Assembly: GCA_020544565.1 (NCBI GenBank)
Contig: CP078014.1
Span: forward strand, 2,296,016 to 2,360,015
Origin: Bradyrhizobiaceae bacterium
GTDB lineage: Bacteria > Pseudomonadota > Alphaproteobacteria > Rhizobiales > Xanthobacteraceae
Direction of reading: 5' to 3'
Length of the DNA: 64,000 bases
Shown: positions 36,937 through 45,497 of the stretch, piece after piece
Numbering within the stretch: the first letter of the stretch is position 1
How the letters are laid out: each line of letters begins with the position of its first letter
Translations under genes and position numbers: made by a program
Notes under the pieces: model-generated
Databases searched by the model: none
What the model was told of the DNA's origin: nothing
What the model saw: only the letters and a program-made list of their open reading frames with translations

Positions 36937-37926
36937 ATGACGCCCAATCTGACCACCGATCTCCATCCCGCAGGCCATGATGCAACGCAGGCGGCGGCGC
37001 GCGTGCTCGCCGGCGGCGGCCTCGTCGCCTTCCCGACCGAGACCGTCTACGGCCTCGGCGCGGATGCGACCGACGCCCGCGCGGTGGCCCGCCTTTACGC
37101 GGCGAAGGGCCGGCCGGCGTTCAATCCCCTGATCGCCCATGTCGGCGACCTCGACGCGGCGCGGCGGATCGCACGATTCGACGAGCGCAGCCTGCGGCTC
37201 GCCGAGGCGTTCTGGCCGGGCCCGCTGACGCTGGTGCTGCCCAAGGCCGCCGGATGCCCGGTGTCCGATCTCGCCACCGCGGGCCTCGACACCCTTGCCG
37301 TGCGCGTGCCGGCGCACCCGGTGGCTCAGGCCATTCTCCGCGCCTTCGGCAAGCCGGTGGTGGCGCCCTCCGCCAACATCTCGGGCCATGTCTCGCCGAC
37401 CACGGCGGCGCATGTGCAAGGCGACCTCGCCGGGCGGATCGACCTGATCGTCGATGGCGGCCCGGTGTCGGTCGGCGTTGAATCCACCATTGTCGCGTGC
37501 CTCGCGACGCCGCTGCTGCTGCGCCCCGGCGGGCTTCCCCGCGCCGACATCGAGCGCGTGCTCGGCACGAAGCTGACGCGACCGGCGCAAGACGTGGCAG
37601 CCGACGCGCCGCAGCCGCTGGCGCCCGGCATGCTGGCCTCGCACTACGCGCCGCGCACCCCTGTGCGCCTCGACGCCCGCGACCTCAGGCCCGGAGAAGC
37701 GCTGCTCGCCTTCGGCCCGTGCCCGCTGGCCGGCGCGGACGCCGCGCGCACCCTGAATTTGTCGACTACCGGCGACCTCGTGGAAGCCGCCGCCAACCTG
37801 TTCGGCCATCTCCGCCATCTCGACACCGCCGGCGCCAGCGCTATCGCCGTGATGGCCGTTCCCGACGAGGGGCTGGGCGAGGCGATCAACGACCGCCTGC
37901 GCCGCGCCGCCATTCCCCAACATTGA
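36937..37926 (+). CDS. L-threonylcarbamoyladenylate synthase (Sua5 type)
   Basis: Makes threonylcarbamoyl-AMP from threonine, bicarbonate and ATP for the t6A37 modification of ANN-decoding tRNAs. 329 residues: a YrdC/TsaC domain (about 15-205) with GGLVAFPTETVYGLGADA, KGRPAFNPLIAHV, and SANISGHVSPT. The linker APGMLASHYAPRTPV (about 225-240) and a Sua5 C-terminal domain (about 245-325) mark the long form. Its first base lies 249 bases from the tRNA gene on the other strand. The FAD dehydrogenase follows after 22 bases, probably in the same transcript. Confidence 0.95.
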   Translation: MTPNLTTDLHPAGHDATQAAARVLAGGGLVAFPTETVYGLGADATDARAVARLYAAKGRPAFNPLIAHVGDLDAARRIARFDERSLRLAEAFWPGPLTLVLPKAAGCPVSDLATAGLDTLAVRVPAHPVAQAILRAFGKPVVAPSANISGHVSPTTAAHVQGDLAGRIDLIVDGGPVSVGVESTIVACLATPLLLRPGGLPRADIERVLGTKLTRPAQDVAADAPQPLAPGMLASHYAPRTPVRLDARDLRPGEALLAFGPCPLAGADAARTLNLSTTGDLVEAAANLFGHLRHLDTAGASAIAVMAVPDEGLGEAINDRLRRAAIPQH

Positions 37927-37948
37927 CCATCCCACAGGATCGAGACGC

Positions 37949-39373
37949 ATGACCATCGTACAGCCGCCGCCATCCGCCCTGTCGCCAGACCTGGTGGCCC
38001 GCTTCAAAGCCATCGTCGGCGACAAATACGCGGTCACCGATCCGCAGGAGGCCGCGCCCTACCTCACCGAGGAACGCGGCCTATTTCGGGGGCACTCCCC
38101 GCTGGTGCTGCGGCCGGGCTCCACCGAGGAAGTCGCCGCGATCTGCAAGCTCGCCAGCGAGACCCGCACCGCACTGGTGCCCCAAGGCGGCAACACCGGG
38201 CTGGTGGGCGGTCAGATCCCGCATGGCGAGGTCGTGATCTCGACGCGGCGGCTCGACAAGATTCGCGCAGTGGATACGCAGTCCAACACCATGACCGTCG
38301 AAGCCGGCGTCATCCTCGCCAATGCGCAGCAGCGCGCCGCGGAAGCGGACCGGCTGTTCCCGCTGTCACTGGGGTCGGAAGGCAGTTGCACCATCGGCGG
38401 CAACCTCTCCACCAATGCCGGCGGCATCGCCGCCCTCGCCTACGGCATCGCCCGCGACCTCGCCATCGGCCTCGAAGTGGTGCTGGCGGACGGGCGCATC
38501 ATGCGCGGCCTGTCCAGCCTGAAGAAGGACAACACCGGTTACAATCTGCGCGACCTGTTCATCGGCGCCGAAGGCACCCTCGGCATCATCACCGCCGCGA
38601 CGGTGAAACTGTTTCCGAAGCCGCGCTCGGTGGAGACCGCTTTCGCCGCCATCACCGCGCCGGCCGACGCGCTGACCCTGCTCGACCTGTCGCGCAGCAT
38701 CGCCGCCGGCAGCCTGACCAGTTTCGAACTCATTCCGCAGATCGCCATCGATTTCGTGGTCAGGCACGGCCCTTCGATCCGCGCGCCGATCAGCGGGACG
38801 CATCCGTGGTACGTGCTGATGGAAATCTCCTCGCCGCGTGACGACGCCCGCGACACCCTCGAGGCCATCCTCGCCAAGGGCATGGAAGACGGCGTCGTCC
38901 ACGACGCCGTGATCGCCGCCAATCTCGACCAGCGCAACGCCTTCTGGAAACTGCGCGAGGTGATCTCGCCGGCGCAGAAGCCCGAAGGCGGATCGATCAA
39001 GCACGACGTCTCCGTACCGGTCGCCGCCGTGCCGGATTTTCTCGCCGAGGCCGACGCAGCCGTCACCCGACTCATTCCCGGTGCGCGGCCGTTCGCCTTT
39101 GGCCATCTCGGCGACGGCAATATCCATTACAACGTCAGCCAGCCCGTCGGCGCCGACACCGCCGGCTTTCTGGCGCGCTGGCACGACGTAAACACCATCG
39201 TCCATGGCGTGGTGAAGAAACACGGCGGTTCGATCTCCGCCGAGCACGGCATCGGCGTGATGAAGCGGGATGAACTGCCTCATGTGAAGGACGGCGTCGC
39301 GCTCGAGGTCATGCGCGCGATCAAGCATCTGCTCGATCCTCTCAACATCATGAACCCCGGCAAGGTGCTGTGA
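37949..39373 (+). CDS. FAD-binding dehydrogenase (D-2-hydroxyacid / GlcD type)
   Basis: A 474-residue flavoprotein of the FAD-linked oxidase family (FAD_binding_4 plus FAD-oxidase_C). The FAD site shows VPQGGNTGLVGGQIP near residue 77, GSEGSCTIGGNLSTNAGG near 145, and GAEGTLGIITAATVKLFP near 210. The C-terminal domain has FAFGHLGDGNIHYNVSQP near 388 (metal/substrate histidines) and ISAEHGIGVMKRDELP near 430. Such enzymes oxidise D-2-hydroxyglutarate, D-lactate or glycolate, passing electrons to ETF or quinone; which one cannot be fixed. It overlaps the GNAT gene by four bases. Confidence 0.92.
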   Translation: MTIVQPPPSALSPDLVARFKAIVGDKYAVTDPQEAAPYLTEERGLFRGHSPLVLRPGSTEEVAAICKLASETRTALVPQGGNTGLVGGQIPHGEVVISTRRLDKIRAVDTQSNTMTVEAGVILANAQQRAAEADRLFPLSLGSEGSCTIGGNLSTNAGGIAALAYGIARDLAIGLEVVLADGRIMRGLSSLKKDNTGYNLRDLFIGAEGTLGIITAATVKLFPKPRSVETAFAAITAPADALTLLDLSRSIAAGSLTSFELIPQIAIDFVVRHGPSIRAPISGTHPWYVLMEISSPRDDARDTLEAILAKGMEDGVVHDAVIAANLDQRNAFWKLREVISPAQKPEGGSIKHDVSVPVAAVPDFLAEADAAVTRLIPGARPFAFGHLGDGNIHYNVSQPVGADTAGFLARWHDVNTIVHGVVKKHGGSISAEHGIGVMKRDELPHVKDGVALEVMRAIKHLLDPLNIMNPGKVL

Positions 39374-39828
39374 CCGGATCCGGCGCCCCATCACAGGAAC
39401 TTCGCGTCGACGCCATCGACGACGCCGACATTCCGGGCGTGGTGGCGTTGTGGCAGCGCTGCGGCCTGACGCGCCCGTGGAACGAACCGCAGGCCGATAT
39501 CGCGCGGGCGCGGGGCAAGATCAATTCGGAGGTTCTCGTCGGCCGCGCTGACGCGACCGTCGTTGCCACCGTGATGGTCGGGCACGATGGCCATCGCGGC
39601 TATTTCTACTATGTCGCGGTCGACCCGGATCAGCAGATGAAAGGTTACGGCCGCGCCATTGTGGCGGCCGGAGAAGACTGGCTGCGCCAGCGCGGCATCG
39701 AGAAGCTGCAACTGATGGTCCGGCCGGGCAATACCGCCGCGGGCGCTTTTTACGAAACCCTCGATTTCGAGGAGCAGGAGCGCGTCATCTATGCCAAGTG
39801 GCTCGACGGCCGCGCCATGACGCCCTGA
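39370..39828 (+). CDS. GNAT-family acetyltransferase (YpeA-like)
   Basis: A 152-residue GCN5-related N-acetyltransferase. The acetyl-CoA motif A region is YYVAVDPDQQMKGYGRAIVAAGEDWL (about 83-108; Q/RxxGxG/A), then IEKLQLMVRPGNTAAGAFYETLDFEEQERVIYAKWL is typical of the YpeA/RimI-like branch. The start is a GTG overlapping the TGA of the dehydrogenase (GTGA), showing coupled translation. Substrate unknown; YpeA-type enzymes are not well characterised. Confidence 0.9.
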   Translation: MTGSGAPSQELRVDAIDDADIPGVVALWQRCGLTRPWNEPQADIARARGKINSEVLVGRADATVVATVMVGHDGHRGYFYYVAVDPDQQMKGYGRAIVAAGEDWLRQRGIEKLQLMVRPGNTAAGAFYETLDFEEQERVIYAKWLDGRAMTP

Positions 39829-39843
39829 AGCTGCTCCGGCCCG

Positions 39844-40632
39844 TCAGAACAGCGATCCCTGCCGGCTGTCGTCCTCGTCCGCGACAGGACGGACCACCGA
39901 TGGCTGCGGCTTCTTCCGCATCGTTGTCCGGCCACGCTCGGCTTCGTCCGCCGCCGCGGCCTGTTCGGCGGTCAGCGGCACGATCAGATCCGCACGGTCG
40001 TTGGCGACGCGATTGACCGCGCCCGACACCTCGTGCCAGACGAACGCGCCTTGCCGCGGCGCCACCAGCAACGCCGTTACGTCGGCGGCGCTCAGCGCAT
40101 CGCCATCGAGCCAGCGCTCGAAATCCGCGGGATCGATCGTGACGGGAACGCGGTCGTGCAGCACCGCCATGTCGGCGCGCGCGGCGGCGGTGATAATGGC
40201 CAGGGTATCGACCTCCTCGCCGTTCGGCCCCGTCCAGGTTTCGGCGATCCCGGCGAAGGCGAACGGCGCACCGTCGCGGCGATGGATGAAGAACGGCCGC
40301 TTGCGCGCGGGTGACGCCTGCCATTCGTAATAGCCGTCCGCCGGAACGAGACAGCGCCGCCGCCGGATGGCGTTGCGGAACGACGGCTTGTCCAGCACGG
40401 TTTCGCAGCGCGCATTGATGACGAGGGCGAAGCCGCGCGGGTCCTTCACCCAGGCCGGCATGAAGCCCCACCGCATCAGCCGGAAATGGCGGGCGCCATG
40501 GTCGCGGATGACGACAGGCACGGGCTGCGTCGGCGCGACGTTGAAGCGCGGCGGAAAATTCGGTTGCTCGCTATAGCCGAACAGGCGGCGGAGCGCCTCC
40601 GGCGGAGAACTGATGACATATCGCCCGCACAT
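39844..40632 (-). CDS. SRAP-domain protein (YedK/HMCES family) with C-terminal clamp-like motif
   Basis: A 262-residue SOS response-associated peptidase domain protein that forms a covalent thiazolidine crosslink to abasic sites in single-stranded DNA through Cys2. After removal of Met, CGRYVISSPPEAL exposes Cys2. NVAPTQPVPV near 34, MRWGFMPAWV near 56, INARCETV near 74, and PADGYYEWQ (catalytic Glu) near 99 are intact; the final motif is LHDRVPVTI near 159. The C-terminus beyond residue 225 is a charged tail that ends RQGSLF, close to the beta-clamp-binding pentapeptide QL(S/D)LF. The start at 40632 is fixed by the need for MC. Confidence 0.93.
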   Translation of the reverse strand: MCGRYVISSPPEALRRLFGYSEQPNFPPRFNVAPTQPVPVVIRDHGARHFRLMRWGFMPAWVKDPRGFALVINARCETVLDKPSFRNAIRRRRCLVPADGYYEWQASPARKRPFFIHRRDGAPFAFAGIAETWTGPNGEEVDTLAIITAAARADMAVLHDRVPVTIDPADFERWLDGDALSAADVTALLVAPRQGAFVWHEVSGAVNRVANDRADLIVPLTAEQAAAADEAERGRTTMRKKPQPSVVRPVADEDDSRQGSLF

Positions 40633-40714
40633 AACCACCGCTCATATCGGGAATCGCACGACAACGCAGGTCCATTCAGAGCGTCTTAACCGGCGCTTGC
40701 CAACAGTCAAAACG

Positions 40715-41236
40715 ATGACGGTTCCACCCCTCGACATCGCGCCGCACGACACTCCCGCCGCGCCCGGACCGATGGCCGGCCTGGAGCGGCCGGATGCGCA
40801 GCATCTCGTCCATGCCAACATCCATCCGCAGACCGGACTTGCAACCGACTACCTCAATCATTTCAATGAAGCGGTGATGCTTCTCGAGATGATTCCCGAA
40901 ATGCCCGAATGCATCGACGATTTCCTGGCATGGCGGCCGCTGAGCTATCGCGCGCACTTCATGGCCTCCGGCTTCAAGGCAAAAGATCTCGCCGTCCACG
41001 CCTACGAGGCCGCCGATCCGGCCCTGCGCGCCGCATTCGATGACATGACAGCCACCATGACCACGATCCTGACCACGGCGGCCGCCGCCATGCGCCACGC
41101 GCGCACGACCGCAACCCATGCCGCCCTCGCCGGGCAGGCGGCCGCGGAGGTAAAACCGCTGCTCATGCTGGCAGGCGCGCTCATCAACGGCGGCCGCTCC
41201 GGGGCTGCGGACATCGACCGCATCATGGAAGGTTAG
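40715..41236 (+). CDS. Conserved-looking protein of unknown function
   Basis: A 173-residue protein that I cannot assign. After a Pro-rich start (1-30) there is ANIHPQTGLATDYLNHFNEAVMLLEMIPEMPECIDDFLAWRPLSYRAHF (about 35-85), then a long alanine-rich helix region (about 100-160). No signal peptide or membrane helix is visible, so it is probably cytoplasmic and helical. It lies three bases before the Nudix gene, so the two are co-transcribed. The ATG at 40715 is chosen because the upstream in-frame part overlaps the divergent SRAP gene. Confidence 0.75.
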   Translation: MTVPPLDIAPHDTPAAPGPMAGLERPDAQHLVHANIHPQTGLATDYLNHFNEAVMLLEMIPEMPECIDDFLAWRPLSYRAHFMASGFKAKDLAVHAYEAADPALRAAFDDMTATMTTILTTAAAAMRHARTTATHAALAGQAAAEVKPLLMLAGALINGGRSGAADIDRIMEG

Positions 41237-41239
41237 ATC

Positions 41240-41668
41240 ATGACCGCAGCCACCGCCCATTCCCGACCGCAACTGGCCGTCAGCGCCGGCATTTTCCGCG
41301 ACGGCAAGATCCTGCTGGTGCGGCGCGCCCGCGACCCGGCGCGCGGCGTCTACACCTTTCCCGGCGGACGGGTGGAATTCGGCGAGAGCCTGCACGAGGC
41401 GGTGGCGCGGGAGATTCGCGAGGAAACCGGCCTGACGATCGAGATCGTCGGCCTCGTCGGCTACCGCGAGGCGCTGCCGCCGCGCACCGGCGGTCATGGC
41501 CATTTCGTCATCCTGCCCTTTGCCGCCCGCTGGGTGGCCGGCGACGTCACCCTCAACGACGAACTGGACGACGCCCGCTGGCTGACACCGGGCCCCATCA
41601 GCGGCCTGCCGCTGACCCAGGGGCTGGAAGCCACCATTGCCGCCGCGCAAGCCCTGATCAGGGTCTGA
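41240..41668 (+). CDS. Nudix hydrolase
   Basis: A 142-residue Nudix-fold pyrophosphohydrolase. The Nudix box GGRVEFGESLHEAVAREIREETGL (about residues 42-65) has every metal-binding residue (GX5EX7REUXEEXGU). The lead SAGIFRDGKILLVRRARDPARGVYTFPGG is like ADP-ribose- and NADH-type or mutator-type members, but the substrate is not set by sequence. It follows the unknown protein at 40715 by three bases. Confidence 0.93.
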   Translation: MTAATAHSRPQLAVSAGIFRDGKILLVRRARDPARGVYTFPGGRVEFGESLHEAVAREIREETGLTIEIVGLVGYREALPPRTGGHGHFVILPFAARWVAGDVTLNDELDDARWLTPGPISGLPLTQGLEATIAAAQALIRV

Positions 41669-41733
41669 TCCCCCGTCGCCGGGCCGGTCCTTCGCCTTGC
41701 TTCCGGCCAACCGAACGGGCATAGGACGGCCTC

Positions 41734-42111
41734 ATGCTGAAGCATATCGCCGCGGTTTTCCTCGTCCTCGCAACGGCTGGCCCGGTGACGGCCCAGACGC
41801 CGGACGGCGCCGCGCCGTTCGACGCCGACCTGCAACGGCTCGCGGAAATCCTCGGCACCCTGCATTATCTGCGCGGCATCTGCGGCGCCAACGAAGGCCA
41901 GAAATGGCGTGCCGAGATGCAGGCGCTGGTGGACGCGGAGACGCCGAGCGGCGAGCGCCGCGCCCGCATGATCGCCAGCTTCAACCGCGGCTATAACGGG
42001 TTCCAGCAGACCTACCGGACCTGCACCCCGGCGGCCAATGTCGCCATCCGCCGCTATCTCCAAGAAGGCTCGAAAATTTCCCGGGACCTCACCGCGCGCT
42101 ACGCCAACTAG
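41734..42111 (+). CDS. TIGR02301-family exported protein
   Basis: A 125-residue protein with a signal peptide ending near GPVTAQT. The mature part, FDADLQRLAEILGTLHYLRGICGANEGQKWRAEMQALVDAE and FNRGYNGFQQTYRTCTPAA, matches a family found mainly in Rhizobiales (TIGR02301), with two conserved cysteines. Function unknown. Its TAG stop is supplied by the first bases of the repeat element that follows. Confidence 0.87.
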   Translation: MLKHIAAVFLVLATAGPVTAQTPDGAAPFDADLQRLAEILGTLHYLRGICGANEGQKWRAEMQALVDAETPSGERRARMIASFNRGYNGFQQTYRTCTPAANVAIRRYLQEGSKISRDLTARYAN

Positions 42112-42214
42112 AGCATTTTCGAGCGAAGTGGAGACCGGTTCGCGTGAAGAAAATGCGACCAAACAAAAACTTAGAGCCTCCGCTTTGATTCCATCAAAGC
42201 GGGAAAGGCTCTAA
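42109..42214. repeat. 'tagagcattttcgagcgaag' repeat with terminal hairpin
   Basis: A repeat of about 106 bases common in this bacterial group: it begins with tagagcattttcgagcgaag, runs through caaacaaaaactta, and ends in the hairpin gagcctccgctttga / tcaaagcgggaaaggctc. It supplies the stop of the gene upstream and may serve as its terminator. A shortened relative lies at 57652. The remaining gap (42215-42422) shows nothing further. Confidence 0.8.
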
Positions 42215-42422
42215 GATGTCCGAGGGTGGCGCGCCGGCCACACCGCGGCGATGTCGGACCTCACCGCGTCATTTGATCCGGCGGCATTAACCTTTCCTAA
42301 AGAACCGGCCTGTTCGCGCCTCTCGCTCATGCTAAGGCTTTGTGCGGTTTCCATACCATCGTCCCACCGGAAACCGGTTCCACGGGTCCGTTTTACAGGT
42401 CACAGGTCAGTCGGTTTCGCCC

Positions 42423-42689
42423 ATGTCTCATTCCTCTCCCTGGACCACCGCTCGTGATCTCCTGCCGGACCAGGAACAGAAGCAGGCCGCGCTCAGCTAT
42501 CTCAACGAAGCCTGGGCGGAAGCGCGGCATGACGGGGTCGACGGCGATTGCCTGGCGCAGGCCAGCCTGTTCGCGGCCTTCGCCGAACTGGTCGGCACCT
42601 ACGGCGAAGACGCGGTGGCGAAATTCGTCGAGGGTCTCGCGGCACGCATCCGCAGCGGCGAATTCTCGGTGGTCGAGTTCCGGCAGTAG
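42423..42689 (+). CDS. Small unknown protein, 88 residues
   Basis: Begins MSHSSPWTTARDLLPDQEQKQAALSYLNEAWAEARHDGVDGDC and continues as mostly helical sequence (LAQASLFAAFAELVGTYGEDAVAKFVEGLAARIRSGEF). It is acidic, without signal or membrane segment, hence likely cytoplasmic. The composition and codon use are those of a real gene, but I do not recognise a family. An upstream in-frame ATG (42342) is less likely. No clear ribosome binding site. Confidence 0.65.
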   Translation: MSHSSPWTTARDLLPDQEQKQAALSYLNEAWAEARHDGVDGDCLAQASLFAAFAELVGTYGEDAVAKFVEGLAARIRSGEFSVVEFRQ

Positions 42690-42778
42690 AAGCCGACAGG
42701 CCGCCGCGCCGCCGGCCGGATTGCGCGCGATCTCTCGTCCATCATGACCTTTCGGCCAACGGTGTCGCTTCCCTGTTT

Positions 42779-42825
42779 GTCCCGGGTGCGATGCGGCGCG
42801 TAGCGCTGCGTCGCTGAACCGGGAC
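42779..42825. repeat. Palindromic element, gtcccgg family
   Basis: gtcccggg...ccgggac arms around a 30-base centre that itself can pair (gcggcgcgtagcgctgc). The core resembles the arms of the serC-serA element at 5443 and, more distantly, the GIY-YIG cassette arms. Confidence 0.55.
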
Positions 42826-42866
42826 CGCTGCGGGCGAGATACGTGTTTTTGCCATAGTCGGGCGCG

Positions 42867-42939
42867 GATACCGTATTCGTAACGGCCCCGGCTCTGCGGA
42901 GCGGCACTGCGCGCCGCACCGCGTCCGGGGTACGGTATC
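42867..42939. repeat. Inverted repeat gataccgta...tacggtatc
   Basis: Nine-base perfect outer arms at 42867-42875 and 42931-42939, with inner ccccgg and ccgggg blocks and a GC-rich centre. One copy only in this window. Confidence 0.6.
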
Positions 42940-43023
42940 GAGGCAGAGCGCACACCGCGTGTGGCGCAGGGACATTTGCACGAAAGAATGCCCCGTCTCG
43001 AAGCGCGAACGTCCGCCCTCTTC

Positions 43024-44358
43024 CTACGGCTTCAGCGTTTCCAGAAAGCGCACCGCCTCGCCGCTGGACGGCGTCACCAGTTCGCCCTGCCACATCACGC
43101 GCCGGCCGCGGATGAAGGTGCCCACCGGCCAGCCCGTGACCTTGACACCGTCATAGGGCGTCCAGCCCGCTTTCGAGGCGACCCAGTCGTCGGTGATGGT
43201 CTCGCTGCGCTTCATGTCGACGATGGTGAGATCGGCGTCGTAACCGGCAGCGATGCGGCCCTTGCAGGCGATGTTGAACAGCCGCGCCGGGCCGGCGCTG
43301 GTGAGATCGACGAAACGCGCCAGCGACAGCCGCCCGGCATTGACGTGATCGAGCATCACCGGCACCAGCGTCTGCACCCCGGTCATGCCCGAGGGCGAGG
43401 CCGGATAGGCTTTCGCCTTTTCCTCCAGCGTATGCGGGGCGTGGTCGGAGCCGAGCACGTCGATGATGCCCTGCTCGATGCCGCGCCAGATGCCGGCGCG
43501 GTGGACCGCGTCGCGCACCGGCGGATTCATCTGCACGCGGGTGCCGAGCCGGCGATAGGCCTCGTCGCCATCGAGAGTGAGATGATGCGGCGTCGCCTCG
43601 CAGGTGGCGACATCCTTGTGGTCGCGCAGGAAGTCGATCTCCTCCTTGGTCGAGATGTGCAGCACGTGGATGCGCTTGCCGGCCTCGCGCGCCAGCGCCA
43701 CCAGCCGCCGCGTCGCCATCAGCGCCGCCTCCTCGTCGCGCCACACCGGATGCGACGACGGATCGCCCTCGACGCGCAGATGCTTGCGGTCGTTGAGACG
43801 ATACTCGTCCTCGGCGTGGAAGGCGGCGCGGCGGCGGATCACCCGGAAGATGCGGCGCAGGCTGTCGTCGTCCTCCACCAGCAGCGATCCGGTCGACGAG
43901 CCGATGAACACCTTGACGCCGGCGCAGCCCGGCGCGCGCTCAAGCTCGGGCAACTGATCGACATTGTCGCGGGTGCCGCCGATGAAGAAGGCGTAATCGC
44001 AATGCATGCGATGGTGCCCGGCCTTCACCTTGGCGGTGAAAGCCTCCTCGGTCACCGTCAGCGGATTGGTGTTTGGCATCTCGAACACCGCGGTGACGCC
44101 GCCCATCACCGCGCTGCGCGAGCCGCTTTCCAGATCCTCCTTGTGGGTCAGCCCCGGTTCGCGGAAATGCACCTGGGTGTCCATCACGCCGGGGAGAATG
44201 TGCAGCCCCTTGCAGTCGATCGTCTCGCCGGCGCGGCCGGCGTCGAGCGAACCGATCTCGGCGATTCGGCCATGGGAGATGCCGATATCGCGCACGCCCT
44301 CGCCGTCCTGGTTGACCACGGTTCCGGACTTGAGGATCACATCGAATGTCTGGGGCAA
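43024..44358 (-). CDS. pyrC: Dihydroorotase (class I, RP4-type amidohydrolase)
   Basis: Catalyses ring closure of N-carbamoyl aspartate to dihydroorotate in pyrimidine synthesis. 444 residues, an amidohydrolase. Metal-site motifs: VHFREPGLTHKEDLESGS near 63, the potential carboxylated lysine in GVKVFIGSSTG near 148, HVLHISTKEE near 232, EATPHHLTLD near 255, and DVLGSDHAPH near 300 with the catalytic Asp. Class I enzymes include catalytically silent partners of PyrB; the intact ligand set suggests this one is active. pyrB is not adjacent. Confidence 0.93.
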   Translation of the reverse strand: MPQTFDVILKSGTVVNQDGEGVRDIGISHGRIAEIGSLDAGRAGETIDCKGLHILPGVMDTQVHFREPGLTHKEDLESGSRSAVMGGVTAVFEMPNTNPLTVTEEAFTAKVKAGHHRMHCDYAFFIGGTRDNVDQLPELERAPGCAGVKVFIGSSTGSLLVEDDDSLRRIFRVIRRRAAFHAEDEYRLNDRKHLRVEGDPSSHPVWRDEEAALMATRRLVALAREAGKRIHVLHISTKEEIDFLRDHKDVATCEATPHHLTLDGDEAYRRLGTRVQMNPPVRDAVHRAGIWRGIEQGIIDVLGSDHAPHTLEEKAKAYPASPSGMTGVQTLVPVMLDHVNAGRLSLARFVDLTSAGPARLFNIACKGRIAAGYDADLTIVDMKRSETITDDWVASKAGWTPYDGVKVTGWPVGTFIRGRRVMWQGELVTPSSGEAVRFLETLKP

Positions 44359-44487
44359 GATTCGAACTCATCTGCTGTTGCGGCTGTCTTTTGCACAGCC
44401 AATACGGCTGGCGCAGGGCACCTTAGCCTTGTTGTCCGCACTTTAGCGCCTTACGTTGTCATGTCGTACCGAGCAAGATTTTTTTCC

Positions 44488-44577
44488 CGTCATGGCCGGG
44501 CTTGTCCCGGCCATCCACGTCTTGTCCGACGGACACACCGCAAAGACGTGGATGCCCGGCATAAAGCCGGGCATGAC
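44488..44577. repeat. Inverted pair of 'cgtcatggccggg' palindromes
   Basis: Left unit 44488-44519 (cgtcatggccgggcttgtcc...) and right unit 44547-44577 (its inverted partner with cccggcataaagccggg) are each hairpins and face each other through ccacgtctt / aagacgtgg. The same architecture, including the cgtgg...ccacg inner ends, is found inside the glyS gene at 58681-58766. Confidence 0.85.
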
Positions 44578-44618
44578 AACCGAGAGAAGCGGCTGATCCC
44601 GTCTCTGAGGAAGTTGTT

Positions 44619-45497
44619 ATGAAAGCAGCGTTTCTGCCGGATCGCGGCGTGGTCAAGGTGAGCGGCGAGGACGCCCGCCATTTCCTCGACGGACTGCTGA
44701 CCACCAACGTCGATCTGGTCCGTCCGGGAATTGGCAGGTTCGGCGCGCTGCTGACGCCGCAAGGCAAGATCATCACCGATTTTCTCCTGACCGAAGTGGC
44801 GCAAGCCCATGGCGGCGGTTTCATCTTCGATGTGCCGCTGGTGCTGGCGCAAGCCTTCGCCACCAAGCTCGGCTTCTACAAGCTGCGGGCGAAAGTCACC
44901 GTGGAGAATCTGTCGGCACAGCTCGGCGTGCTGGCGGCATGGGACGGGGCGCCGGCGCAAATGCCGGATCTCGCCTTTGCCGAGCCGCGCGACCCGCGCC
45001 TCGGCTGGCGCATTATCGTGCCCGACGATCTGGCGGATCAAACGGCGGCGGCGCTCGGCGCCGACCTCGTCGAGAGCAGCGCCTACGAGGCGCACCGCAT
45101 CGCCTGCGGCGTACCGTGCGGCGGCGTGGATTTCATCTATGGCGATGCCTTCCCGCACGAGGCCAACATGGACCGCCTGCACGGCGTCGATTTCGACAAG
45201 GGCTGCTATGTCGGGCAGGAGGTGGTGTCGCGCATGCAGCATCGCGGCACCGCGCGCACCCGCATCGTCCGGGTGCGGCTGGAGACTGCTGCACCAGAGG
45301 CCGGCCAGCCGGTGCAGGCCGGCGGCAAGCCGCTCGGCACCATGGGCTCGTCGGCGAACGGCTTCGGCCTCGCGCTGCTGCGCACCGACCGCGTCACCGA
45401 CGCGCTGGAGGCCGGGCTGGAACTGAGCGCGGGCGGCGTGCCGCTCAGCCTCGTCTCCCGCGACGATATCGCTCCGCCGAAGAAAGCCTCCGCATGA
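44619..45497 (+). CDS. ygfZ: Folate-binding YgfZ/GcvT-like protein
   Basis: A 292-residue GcvT-fold protein that uses folate to help build or repair certain Fe-S enzymes (for example MiaB) and is linked with tRNA modification. The signature DKGCYVGQEVVSRMQHRG near 200, with the required Cys, and FLDGLLTTNVDLV near 22 and TPQGKIITDFLL near 46 identify it. The stop overlaps the tag start by four bases (ATGA), so it opens a three-gene operon with tag and an HD protein. Confidence 0.94.
   Translation: MKAAFLPDRGVVKVSGEDARHFLDGLLTTNVDLVRPGIGRFGALLTPQGKIITDFLLTEVAQAHGGGFIFDVPLVLAQAFATKLGFYKLRAKVTVENLSAQLGVLAAWDGAPAQMPDLAFAEPRDPRLGWRIIVPDDLADQTAAALGADLVESSAYEAHRIACGVPCGGVDFIYGDAFPHEANMDRLHGVDFDKGCYVGQEVVSRMQHRGTARTRIVRVRLETAAPEAGQPVQAGGKPLGTMGSSANGFGLALLRTDRVTDALEAGLELSAGGVPLSLVSRDDIAPPKKASA

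Larger units (their letters stand above)
42690..43023. other. Intergenic region with two palindromes
   Basis: 334 bases between convergent genes. No gene is seen. Two large imperfect palindromes occupy most of it: 42779-42825 (gtcccggg...ccgggac, akin to the serC-serA element) and 42867-42939 (gataccgta...tacggtatc with inner ccccgg / ccgggg). They may work as bidirectional terminators. Confidence 0.6.
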
